Below, one piece after another: positions 8,828 through 15,957 of a stretch of DNA of 61,887 nucleotides (its first letter is position 1; every line of letters begins with the position of its first letter). The position numbers and the translations under genes are program-made. Source of the DNA: Myxacorys almedinensis A (GTDB lineage: Bacteria; Cyanobacteriota; Cyanobacteriia; Leptolyngbyales; Leptolyngbyaceae); contig NZ_WVIE01000028.1 in NCBI RefSeq assembly GCF_010091945.1, positions 1 to 61,887 on the forward strand, read 5' to 3'. The notes beneath the pieces were generated by a model. That model made no database searches, was not told the origin of the DNA, and was given only the letters and a program-made list of their open reading frames with translations.

Positions 8828-10228
8828 ATGTTAAATCCTGTCCCTCAAAAGCGGCGAACTCCAGTATTTGAGCCGCACCCTTTACCCCCACCAGAGCAGC
8901 TAAAACCATCCGAGCAGGGCGTAGGAATCTCACCATCTCAATGGTCTGATTCTCTGCAAACAATGCTCGATCAGCCCCCCTCTACTCTGCCGATCCGATT
9001 TACCCTCGGAGGCATTGTGTTTTGCACCTGTTTTGCAGCGTGGGCATGGTTTGGTCAAATCAACGAAGTTGCCCACGCCCAAGGCAAATTAGAGCCAAAG
9101 GGACAGGCATACAAGGTGCAATCGAGCGAGCTAGGGAAGATACAGCACGTTTTTGTCAAAGAAGGGCAAGCCATCAAAGCCGGACAGGCAATTGCCGAGC
9201 TTGACAATGATGTTGCGCTCTACGATATTGAGCGGCTAGAGCGAGAATTAGCATCTGCCCAAACCGAATTGCAACAGATGCAATTTATGCTTGGGCAAAA
9301 CCGTTTGCAGGCAAATCTACGCACGCTAATGGCGCAGGAAAAAACAGCCATGCATCAGGGTGATATTAAGCAAGCGCGCTCAGAGGCAATGACCTCCCAA
9401 GCCTTGATCGATCAACTCCAAACCGATGTTTCTGCCCAAACAGAACGGTTAGAGCGGTTGCAGCCGTTGGTTCAGGAAGGTGCGATCGCGCAAGAATATA
9501 TCTTTTCGGCTGAGCAAAGCCTGCGCGATCGTCAGCGCACCATTACCGAACACCAGGGCAGTTTGCAAAAAAATACAGCGATCGTGGAGCGGTTGCAGAG
9601 CGAGTTAACCCAAAAACAAGCTGAGGTTAAAGAAGTACAGCTTGAATCGCAACAGCAGTTTCAGCAGCTAGAAATTCAAATTACTCAGCAACACGCAAAA
9701 ATAGATGGATTGATGACGCAAATCAAAACAGCACAGACAAAGTTAAAACAACGCTTTGTCTATGCTCCTGTGAGCGGCGTTGTTTCTACCTTAAATGTCA
9801 AGCATCCGGGTGAAGTGCTGCAAACCGGGCAAGCATTAGCCGAAATTGCGCCCAGCCATCAGCCGCTCACACTCTCAGCCGTGCTGCCCAACCAAGAAGC
9901 AGGCTTTGTTAAACCTGGAATGACAGTTCAGCTTAAGTTTGATGCTTTTCCCTATCAAGACTACGGCATGGTTCCGGGCAAAGTGACGAAGATTTCTCAA
10001 GATACTCACTTAGATGAACAGCGTGGGCAGGTCTACCGCCTAGAGATTCAGGTTGATCAGGCTGCACTTAGCCCCGAACACACCGCAGACGCAACCACCC
10101 GCGATCGCCAAAAAATCGCCCTCAAAGCTGGACAAACCGCAACGGCAGAAATTATTACTCGCAATCGCCGCATTGTTGATGTGTTGCTCGACCCGCTCAA
10201 ACAACTCCAAGGCGGCATGAATTTGTAA
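8828..10228 (+). CDS. HlyD-family periplasmic adaptor
   Basis: Membrane fusion protein that bridges the ABC exporter to the outer membrane. The 466 residues show a proline-rich cytoplasmic N terminus, one membrane helix (about 57-77), a half lipoyl motif (VFVKEGQAIKAGQAIAELD), a long glutamine-rich coiled coil (about 130-315), the second lipoyl half (YAPVSGVVSTLNVKHPGEVLQTG) and a beta-barrel region with a C-terminal TATAEI segment. It follows the exporter by 287 bases, so it likely has its own promoter (see the palindrome at 8698). Length is typical for adaptors of C39 exporters. Confidence 0.93.
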   Translation: MLNPVPQKRRTPVFEPHPLPPPEQLKPSEQGVGISPSQWSDSLQTMLDQPPSTLPIRFTLGGIVFCTCFAAWAWFGQINEVAHAQGKLEPKGQAYKVQSSELGKIQHVFVKEGQAIKAGQAIAELDNDVALYDIERLERELASAQTELQQMQFMLGQNRLQANLRTLMAQEKTAMHQGDIKQARSEAMTSQALIDQLQTDVSAQTERLERLQPLVQEGAIAQEYIFSAEQSLRDRQRTITEHQGSLQKNTAIVERLQSELTQKQAEVKEVQLESQQQFQQLEIQITQQHAKIDGLMTQIKTAQTKLKQRFVYAPVSGVVSTLNVKHPGEVLQTGQALAEIAPSHQPLTLSAVLPNQEAGFVKPGMTVQLKFDAFPYQDYGMVPGKVTKISQDTHLDEQRGQVYRLEIQVDQAALSPEHTADATTRDRQKIALKAGQTATAEIITRNRRIVDVLLDPLKQLQGGMNL

Positions 10229-10364
10229 ACACCTTGATACTCGATTGACTGCATACGGTTCGCGACTGTACAGGTTCCGGCGCTTATTGATCAGATCGGC
10301 AATCAGATCAGTGATCAGATAGGGCGCTCTGTTGCCTACATCTTAAGTTATGGAGAAAGTTGAC

Positions 10365-10754
10365 ATGAACGGACAAGTTTTTTGCCCCCCATCTCGTGAG
10401 CGCGGAATTGATAAAGCTATGCAGCCAGAACAATTTAAGCAAGTTGTTGAGGCAATTTTAGCGGGGAAATATTCTTGGGCATGTGTTTTGATTTTGCGCT
10501 TTGGTGGCTATAATCCTCTGCACTATATTCCCTATACAACTTATAATCGACTACTCAAAGAAAACTGCAATGTAAAACAACTTAATCGAAATCATTTAGA
10601 GCACTTCAAGAATGATAAAACAGTTGAAACAACAGAGTCTTCTGAAGGCTGCTTGAACCAATTAGCAGACCTGGGATATTTAGAATTGCTTGATCAAAAG
10701 GCAAAACAAGTTCAGGGTGGATCTCGCTTATCTCGCGCATTTTTCAGATTTTGA
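10365..10754 (+). CDS. hetP: HetP-family protein with a C-terminal double-glycine motif
   Basis: The central block AGKYSWACVLILRFGGYNPLH and following IPYTTYNRLLKENC (about residues 28-62) is the signature of HetP, which modulates commitment to heterocyst differentiation in Anabaena, where hetP sits next to hetC. I start at the second ATG (129 aa) because GGAG lies 9 bases upstream; the first ATG at 10350 has no such site. The tail (residues 100-129) reads LADLGYLELLDQKAKQVQGG, closely resembling the leaders of the neighbouring peptides, followed by ten residues SRLSRAFFRF. This may make it a substrate or docking partner of the C39 domain (inference). Its role in a strain that may not make heterocysts is unknown. 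Confidence 0.83.
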   Translation: MNGQVFCPPSRERGIDKAMQPEQFKQVVEAILAGKYSWACVLILRFGGYNPLHYIPYTTYNRLLKENCNVKQLNRNHLEHFKNDKTVETTESSEGCLNQLADLGYLELLDQKAKQVQGGSRLSRAFFRF

Positions 10755-10813
10755 GGGTGGATATGAGGTTGTGAATCTACGAAGATAATTCATGTTTAAA
10801 TCGGAGGAATTTT

Positions 10814-11071
10814 ATGTCAATTTCAGATTTGAGCTATTGCGAACTTTTGTCTGATTCTTCTCATCTATCGGGAGGCGCCTTAGTATTGGGCGATCTCACC
10901 CAACCGTGGTGCAGCTTTTTTGGAGTCCTGCCTCACGACATCACTGCTGAGAGGGTAAGTCAACGGTATTCATCAAATGGATATAGTGAAACGTACAGGC
11001 TTTCAGGGACATCTCCTGAAGGAGAATCGGTCGTAGGTCTTTATAGCTTCACTATGGCTTCATCGTCTTGA
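10814..11071 (+). CDS. double-glycine leader peptide 1 (divergent core)
   Basis: An 85-residue precursor with ribosome binding site GGAGG seven bases upstream. The leader (residues 1-20 plus the final Gly) begins MSISDLSYCELL and ends HLSGG, matching the leader of the five downstream peptides. The core (64 residues, from ALVLGDL) is unlike theirs: it has one Cys, one Trp and no repeat of the GNxAVALN motif. It is followed at once by a strong terminator, so it belongs to the transcript of the hetP-like gene. Likely exported and clipped by the C39 exporter; activity is unknown. Confidence 0.75.
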   Translation: MSISDLSYCELLSDSSHLSGGALVLGDLTQPWCSFFGVLPHDITAERVSQRYSSNGYSETYRLSGTSPEGESVVGLYSFTMASSS

Positions 11072-11095
11072 TTTGAGCCTAAGATCTAGTCTATT

Positions 11096-11133
11096 GCCGC
11101 GTCAGGATATTACTATTTTGATGCGGCTTTTTT
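11096..11133 (+). terminator. Rho-independent terminator after peptide 1
   Basis: Stem GCCGCGTCA / TGATGCGGC with a 14-base loop, followed by six T. It separates the hetP-peptide 1 transcript from the main peptide cluster. Confidence 0.85.
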
Positions 11134-11376
11134 GTTGTTTAACAAAACCTAAATAGCTCATGATAGTCAATTTTTCGCCTTTTCAATTAGCCAAAATCTA
11201 ACACTCTGCATATTCTGTAACTCAAATTCTATAGCTTAAATAGAGCCGCTATATTGCTCAAAAGTTTATTCTGAAAAACTACCAAATTGGTAACACTTAT
11301 CTCGCTTATAAAAATAGACTGTTATCAACAGCTAGATTAAAGCTGTTTCAGAAAAAACTTCATGAGGTAGAGAGAA
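11134..11376 (+). promoter_or_regulatory. upstream region of the main peptide cluster
   Basis: AT-rich region after a terminator and before five peptide genes, so a promoter is expected. It contains the second copy of the palindromic element (11279-11296) and a TATAAA box at 11307-11312 about ten bases after it. Spacing to a -35 box cannot be fixed by eye. Confidence 0.5.
11279..11296. promoter_or_regulatory. palindromic element, copy 2 (upstream of peptide cluster)
   Basis: CTACCAAATTGGTAACAC, identical to the element at 8698-8715 apart from the central base of the palindrome; the flanking A-run (AAAAA) is also shared. It lies 80 bases before the first peptide ATG, next to a TATAAA box. Confidence 0.55.
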
Positions 11377-11589
11377 ATGTTGAAAATTTCTGATTTGAGT
11401 TACTTAGAAGAAATGTCTGAGAATTCCGACATTGAAGGGGGTAATTACTCCTTTAAATATGGCAATCTCGCTTCTCTATCTCAGGGCGCAAATGCCACAG
11501 TAGGTAACGCTTTTGGTTGGAAAAGTTGGTCAATTGGTAATGTTGCCATAGCCCTTAACATTGCAACCATCACTCAAATCAGTCTCTAA
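11377..11589 (+). CDS. double-glycine leader peptide 2
   Basis: A 70-residue precursor. The leader MLKISDLSYLEEMSENSDIEGG is the same type as its neighbours but two residues longer and more acidic. The 48-residue core is rich in Asn, Ser, Ala and Gly, lacks Cys, and ends in a hydrophobic IGNVAIALNIATITQ stretch that aligns with IGNTAVALNVSAISQ of peptide 3. It lacks the Tyr-rich tail of peptides 3-6, so it is probably an older paralogue. A purine-rich GAGGTAGAGAGA precedes the ATG. Confidence 0.78.
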   Translation: MLKISDLSYLEEMSENSDIEGGNYSFKYGNLASLSQGANATVGNAFGWKSWSIGNVAIALNIATITQISL

Positions 11590-11635
11590 TTTTTCAACTT
11601 TGCTACTGCTTTCAATACAAACCAGGAGAATGACA

Positions 11636-11857
11636 ATGACTATTTCTGACTTGAGCTATTTAGAAGCTGCTGAAAACGCCGCGATCGCAGGTGGAAACTA
11701 CGCCTACGTTGACCAAGATGCTGATGCTTATGCTGGCAACAACTACAGCTACTACGGTGGCAACAAATCTATCGGAAACACGGCAGTTGCGCTCAACGTT
11801 TCCGCCATCTCACAGTACAGTTTCAAGAAAGGCTACGGCTATTACTTCCACTACTAA
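11636..11857 (+). CDS. double-glycine leader peptide 3
   Basis: A 73-residue precursor. The ribosome binding site AGGAG is seven bases from the ATG at 11636; the ATG at 11630 is only one base from it and is rejected. The leader MTISDLSYLEAAENAAIAGG is followed by a core starting NYAYVDQDADAYAGNN, with the conserved GNTAVALN block and an aromatic basic tail (KKGYGYYFHY). No cysteines. First of four closely related tandem copies. Confidence 0.82.
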   Translation: MTISDLSYLEAAENAAIAGGNYAYVDQDADAYAGNNYSYYGGNKSIGNTAVALNVSAISQYSFKKGYGYYFHY

Positions 11858-11898
11858 TTAGCAACACACCCATCAACCCAAAAACACGGAGAACGATC

Positions 11899-12117
11899 AT
11901 GATTATTTCTGACTTGAGCTATCTAGAAACGGCTGAAAATACTGCGATCGCAGGTGGAAATTACGCTCACGTTGACCAAGATGCCTATGCTGCTGCTGGC
12001 AACAACTCTAGCTACTATGGCGGCAATGTTTCCATCGGAAATACAGCAGTCGCGCTGAATATTTCCACCATCACGCAGTTGAGCTTTAAGAAAAAGTACG
12101 GCTATTACTTCTGGTAA
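11899..12117 (+). CDS. double-glycine leader peptide 4
   Basis: A 72-residue precursor with CGGAGAAC before the ATG. Leader MIISDLSYLETAENTAIAGG; core starts NYAHVDQDAYAAAGNN, has the GNTAVALN block and ends KKKYGYYFW. Nearly identical to peptide 5, differing mostly in the last third of the core (LSFKKK versus YKFKKK). The mature product would be about 52 residues, Tyr/Gly/Asn/Ala-rich, with a basic aromatic C terminus. Confidence 0.83.
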   Translation: MIISDLSYLETAENTAIAGGNYAHVDQDAYAAAGNNSSYYGGNVSIGNTAVALNISTITQLSFKKKYGYYFW

Positions 12118-12168
12118 TAGATCAGTCATCACCACATACCGATTAATTCAAAAACACGGAGAATCAGC

Positions 12169-12387
12169 ATGATTATTTCTGACTTGAGCTATCTAGAAAC
12201 GGCTGAAAATGCTGCGATCGCAGGTGGAAATTACGCTTACGTTGACCAAGATGCCTATGCTGCTGCTGGCAACAACTCTAGCTACTACGGCGGCAATATT
12301 TCTTACGGAAATACGGCAGTCGCGCTCAACACTTCCCACATCACGCAGTACAAATTTAAGAAAAAGTACGGCTATTACTTCTGGTAA
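12169..12387 (+). CDS. double-glycine leader peptide 5
   Basis: A 72-residue precursor, the closest paralogue of peptide 4 at both DNA and protein level. Leader MIISDLSYLETAENAAIAGG; core differs by Ala/His and Ser/Tyr exchanges (NISYGNTAVALNTSHITQ). Same CGGAGAA ribosome binding site and the same AT-rich spacer, so it arose by tandem duplication. Confidence 0.83.
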   Translation: MIISDLSYLETAENAAIAGGNYAYVDQDAYAAAGNNSSYYGGNISYGNTAVALNTSHITQYKFKKKYGYYFW

Positions 12388-12437
12388 TAGATCACCCATC
12401 ACCACACACCCATTCACTTAAACCACGGAGAACTATC

Positions 12438-12659
12438 ATGGTTATTTCCGACTTGAGCTATTTAGAAACGGCTGAAAACACCGCGATCGCAGGTGGAAAT
12501 TACGCTCACGTTGACCAAGATGCTGATGCTTACGCAGGCAACAATAGCAGTTATTATTGGGGTGGCAACATCTCGTATGGTAATGTTGCGGTTGCTGCTA
12601 ACGTTTCGAGTATCTACCAGAAGAAAGTTAGCTACGGTTTCCCTTACTTTTACTACTAA
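12438..12659 (+). CDS. double-glycine leader peptide 6
   Basis: A 73-residue precursor. Leader MVISDLSYLETAENTAIAGG; core NYAHVDQDADAYAGNN, then an extra Trp (SYYWGGN), GNVAVAANVSS and a divergent tail ending FPYFYY rather than KKYGYYFW. It is last in the tandem array and is followed by two strong hairpins. The divergence of its C terminus suggests the tail is where specificity differs (inference). Confidence 0.82.
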   Translation: MVISDLSYLETAENTAIAGGNYAHVDQDADAYAGNNSSYYWGGNISYGNVAVAANVSSIYQKKVSYGFPYFYY

Positions 12660-12675
12660 AGTGTAGGGAGAGATT

Positions 12676-12747
12676 GAATTAGGTGCATTGAGGTTCAAAC
12701 TCACCTAATTCTTAGCCATTGAAAGCTTAAATGGGCTTTCAATGGCT
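12676..12747 (+). other. two consecutive strong hairpins after the peptide array
   Basis: Hairpin one pairs GAATTAGGTG with CACCTAATTC (12676-12711). Hairpin two pairs AGCCATTGAAAGC with GCTTTCAATGGCT (12714-12747, loop of eight). Neither is followed by a clear T-run, so they may stabilise the peptide mRNA or attenuate read-through into the isomerase gene rather than fully terminate. Confidence 0.7.
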
Positions 12748-12813
12748 TACTTCCACTGTTAGTATAGAACCAAGACGATGAGGTCAAATTTATCGTTTAG
12801 AAGCAGTCGAAGA

Positions 12814-13545
12814 ATGGTTAATTTTGCGGGAATTTCAGTTGCACCAGACGACGTTATTTACTATTTGAAAAAAAACCTTAAACTTCGGGAAGCCTATCGA
12901 CAGATATTGGTTTGCCGTGCTGTTTATGAAGCGGCTCAAGAATGCGGAGTGAGTGTAAGCAGTGACGAAATTCAGGCGGATGCCGATCGCACGCGCCGAG
13001 AACATCATTTAGAAAAGGCGTCAGATACGTTAAATTGGCTTAATACTCAACTGATGACGGCGGAAGATTGGGAAGCAGGAATTCGCGATCGCATCCTTGC
13101 TGATAAACTCGCAACCACCCTTTTTTCCAAAGAAGTTGAACGCTTTTTTATTCAGCATCAACTCGAATTTGATCGCGTCTTGCTTTATCAAATCGTGGTT
13201 CCTTACGCCCAACTCGCGCAAGAATTATTTTATCAAATTGACGAAAAAGAAATCAGTTTTTACGAAGCGGCTCATTTGTACGACGTTCAAGAAAAGCGCC
13301 GCCATCAGTGCGGCTATGAAGGCTGGCACTATCGCTGGAGCTTGGTTCCAGAACTTTCAGCAGCCGCATTTTCAGGCACGTTATCTCAAGTTGTGCGCCC
13401 AATTCAAACCGACCAAGGGCATCATTTATTACTCGTTGAAGAACACATTCCGGCACAGTTGACCGATGAGATTCGGCAACAAATTATTCAGCGTTTATTT
13501 GCCGAGTGGCTCAACGGTGAATTGCGTCAATTGATGCTGGAGTGA
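12814..13545 (+). CDS. parvulin/SurA-like peptidyl-prolyl isomerase of the export locus
   Basis: A 243-residue protein with an N-terminal SurA-like helical region (about 1-110) and a C-terminal parvulin region (FDRVLLYQIVVP to GHHLLLVEEHIPA). It belongs to the short isomerase type often encoded next to HlyD and C39 exporters in cyanobacteria. It has no signal peptide, so it probably acts in the cytoplasm, perhaps holding precursors. An ATG 36 bases upstream (12778) is possible; I prefer MVNFAGISV because homologues start just before the VxPDDVIxYLK segment. It ends ten bases from the convergent GTPase gene. Confidence 0.8.
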   Translation: MVNFAGISVAPDDVIYYLKKNLKLREAYRQILVCRAVYEAAQECGVSVSSDEIQADADRTRREHHLEKASDTLNWLNTQLMTAEDWEAGIRDRILADKLATTLFSKEVERFFIQHQLEFDRVLLYQIVVPYAQLAQELFYQIDEKEISFYEAAHLYDVQEKRRHQCGYEGWHYRWSLVPELSAAAFSGTLSQVVRPIQTDQGHHLLLVEEHIPAQLTDEIRQQIIQRLFAEWLNGELRQLMLE

Positions 13546-13554
13546 TTGCTGCAT

Positions 13555-14862
13555 TCACTGCTTTTTAGAATTTTTTTTAGGATTTCTAAATCTCTCTTTC
13601 GCCACTTCAAAGGATTCTTGCATCGCTTCTTGAATGCGCTGAGGGTCAGGTTTTCGTCCGCCCATCAAATCACCAAAATACACACACGCCCCTTCCCCAA
13701 GCGCCCAAGTATACGCACTCGCCCACGATGCCGCAATTACACTACCAAAACCGGGAATAAATTTCACCAACTCTCGCCCGATCGCTTGGGCCAAAAATCC
13801 TCCCGCGATCGCGCTGACTACTCCCCCTGCTTGCGAAGGATTGAGCGTCTGCCCATACAATTTCCCCAACGCCCCCACCATCGACACTTGCAGGGCAGTC
13901 AACACGGGCATCGTTGCCAACGGCAGTGGAATCGCCGCCAATGTGCCCGCCATCACTGAAAACGGCAGAATATAGCGCCGCCCCGCTTCTCGGTAAATAT
14001 TGCCAATCTGCTGTCCGGCTTCTCGATGGTCTAAAAGCTGTGCCATGGTTCGAGCTTCGGCTTCGGGCAGCAAGTCTGCCAACGCCTCGACCAACGGTTC
14101 CAAGCCGTAAAACATCGGGTTAAAGTCATCTTCTTCGAGGGTGAAATCGATCAATATCGCCCGATCGTGCAACCCCTCAAAGCTACGCTGAATTTCTGCA
14201 AAGGCGCGATCGATATCGTCAACCCTAGGTGGGTAAGGGGGATGATCGGTAACGTCAGCAGGGTAAAGCTCATGCAAACAGGTTACCGCCAGTAAACATG
14301 GCACCTCAGGATGCTGTTGCTGAATCTGTTGGGCAATTTGCCGCAGCGTATCTGTGGCAAAGTCATTGATTTTAACGGCGAGAATCAGAACTTGTGCCCG
14401 TTTCTCTGTTTGGTCTTTGGCAAGCTCTCCAACCAATTCACGAATCACACTCGATGTTTCTTGCCGCCCGTCTCCCAATCCCACCGTATCGGTGAAAATG
14501 ATCAGTGGCAAATCGTCAGTTGGGTAGTTATATTGCTCGGTGTATTGAGTGTGGGGACGAAAGCCCTGACCAATAATGTCGGATGGAACTCCGGTTAGCC
14601 CCCGCACGATCGAGCTTTTACCTGCCTGTGGTTTCCCCACCAGCAGCGCTTCGGTTGTCGGCAACTGCGATCGCACCTTTTGCAAAATCTCGGTCACTTC
14701 AGCTTCATCAACCTTAAACCAACCCGTCACCGTTTGGGTTGCCTGCTCAATCGGTAAAAACTTGGTAACACTCGACAGACTGTCTCCCACCGCCGCCTGC
14801 ATTTTCTTTACCCACGAAGACGGCGACTTGGGTTCTGGTGGTTTTTCGGAAGGATTCGTCAT
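13555..14862 (-). CDS. GTPase with C-terminal DUF697 membrane domain
   Basis: A 435-residue protein. G domain: P-loop GKPQAGKSS at residues 76-84, switch DTVGLGD, and a possible specificity loop near TCLHELYP in place of a clean NKxD. The C-terminal half is the DUF697/YcjF-like hydrophobic region (about 290-390) with PFSVMAGTLAAIPLPLATMPV and an Ala/Gly-rich helix pair. Likely a membrane-associated GTPase of unknown role; the family is common in cyanobacteria. It converges with the isomerase gene. Confidence 0.82.
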   Translation of the reverse strand: MTNPSEKPPEPKSPSSWVKKMQAAVGDSLSSVTKFLPIEQATQTVTGWFKVDEAEVTEILQKVRSQLPTTEALLVGKPQAGKSSIVRGLTGVPSDIIGQGFRPHTQYTEQYNYPTDDLPLIIFTDTVGLGDGRQETSSVIRELVGELAKDQTEKRAQVLILAVKINDFATDTLRQIAQQIQQQHPEVPCLLAVTCLHELYPADVTDHPPYPPRVDDIDRAFAEIQRSFEGLHDRAILIDFTLEEDDFNPMFYGLEPLVEALADLLPEAEARTMAQLLDHREAGQQIGNIYREAGRRYILPFSVMAGTLAAIPLPLATMPVLTALQVSMVGALGKLYGQTLNPSQAGGVVSAIAGGFLAQAIGRELVKFIPGFGSVIAASWASAYTWALGEGACVYFGDLMGGRKPDPQRIQEAMQESFEVAKERFRNPKKNSKKQ

Positions 14863-14886
14863 CGTTTACTCGCCCCACATAACGCA

Positions 14887-14920
14887 AAAGAGGAAAAACC
14901 GGCATAGGTCTTTCCTCTTT
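14887..14920 (-). terminator. hairpin terminator after the DUF2973 gene
   Basis: Perfect 10-bp stem AAAGAGGAAA / TTTCCTCTTT located just past the stop of the DUF2973 gene in its direction of transcription, and before the GTPase start. Confidence 0.65.
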
Positions 14921-14940
14921 CGTTGTATCGCGTTTTGGGG

Positions 14941-15243
14941 CTAGGCGTCTTCGCGGAAGGGGTCACTTCCCGGCGAAGAGTTGTATAGGGCATCTAACTG
15001 CTCCCGTGCATCTTCTACCGTCATCGACTTCATAACCAAAAGTGGCTCATTCACCATTCTGCCTTCAGAGTCTAACAACTCTGGATGAGGCACCGAACGC
15101 ATGGTAGAGGCGTGCCCACCACGATTGGAAGGATATTGCCGGTGAGACTCGATGCCGAGAGTCAGTAAATTGCGAATCAGATTGCCAACCGCCAAGAATG
15201 CAAGAATCGTGAAAGCTAGAATGTAAAGTAGGTGGAGTATCAT
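14941..15243 (-). CDS. DUF2973 family membrane protein
   Basis: A 100-residue protein with one N-terminal membrane helix (LHLLYILAFTILAFLAVGNLI) and a soluble tail with VPHPELLDSEGRMVNEPLLVM, the conserved core of cyanobacterial DUF2973. Function is unknown. It is the downstream partner of the DUF2605 gene, a pairing seen across cyanobacteria, with about 200 bases between them. Confidence 0.82.
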   Translation of the reverse strand: MILHLLYILAFTILAFLAVGNLIRNLLTLGIESHRQYPSNRGGHASTMRSVPHPELLDSEGRMVNEPLLVMKSMTVEDAREQLDALYNSSPGSDPFREDA

Positions 15244-15440
15244 AGCGCCTCTCGCTGATCGACGTAGACTAAATGGGGGGCTTAAAAGCCTAGCGAACCT
15301 ATCGGAATTTTCGCTAAACTCGATTTTAAAGATTATGAGAATTTTTCTCTATGTTATCTAACAGTCTCTCAGATTTTCCTCGATTCTTCCATCCATTCTG
15401 AGAGAGATATCGGTACGCTAGCCAAAATGATGCCCACTTT

Positions 15441-15758
15441 CTATCGAGATTTCTCAGCGCGCAGGCGCATGCTAACCTGCCAACAGTCTGAAACGAGTTG
15501 ATGCCAAGCCATGAGAAGTGAGGTGTCTACCCCTGCCTGTCCGTTGGTTGCCTTGAGGAGCAACTGCGCCGTCAGCACTTCTTGATAGGCGTGGGTGACC
15601 CGTTGCAGGAGGTCGGTCTGTTGCGCTTCGGTCAGAAACGCGATCGCATCAGATTCTAGCAACGTGCGCGATCGCGCAAACCAGTACTGAAAATCTTCTA
15701 AAAGTGGCTCTAGCACCGTTTTGAGCAGATTGGAATCGGGAAAATTAGAGTCGAACAT
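15441..15758 (-). CDS. DUF2605 family protein
   Basis: A 105-residue, mostly helical soluble protein. It matches DUF2605 (LLKTVLEPLLEDFQYWFARS and AYQEVLTAQLLLKATNGQAGVD segments), found only in cyanobacteria and usually adjacent to DUF2973. No function is known. The two genes probably form a small operon here. Confidence 0.82.
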   Translation of the reverse strand: MFDSNFPDSNLLKTVLEPLLEDFQYWFARSRTLLESDAIAFLTEAQQTDLLQRVTHAYQEVLTAQLLLKATNGQAGVDTSLLMAWHQLVSDCWQVSMRLRAEKSR

Positions 15759-15957
15759 TTGGTAAATGTTTAATTTTATGTTGTCAGCAGATGCTAATAG
15801 TCTTTACATTTCGTAATCTTTTTTCAGTTTAGCTGAAATTCCTGAAAACTAAGCAGGAAATCTATTGTCTCGATAAGATAGATAAGCGGTAACGCCCATC
15901 CCCCTGATCGAGACACGCTTTTGCGCGCTCGAAAATAGTTACCCCGTTGAAACCTTT

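Larger units (their letters stand above)
11636..12659 (+). repeat. tandem duplication of peptide genes (units of about 265-270 bases)
   Basis: Four peptide starts lie at 11636, 11899, 12169 and 12438, spaced 263, 270 and 269 bases. The repeated unit includes the spacer with its ACACGGAGAA-like ribosome binding site. Leaders are almost identical; changes concentrate in the mature core, mainly residues near VSIGNT/ISYGNV and the C-terminal tail. This points to recent duplication with diversification. Confidence 0.85.

Noticed and set aside
14757..14775. TTGGTAACAC half-match to the palindromic element
   Set aside because: Lacks the left arm and lies inside the GTPase coding sequence.
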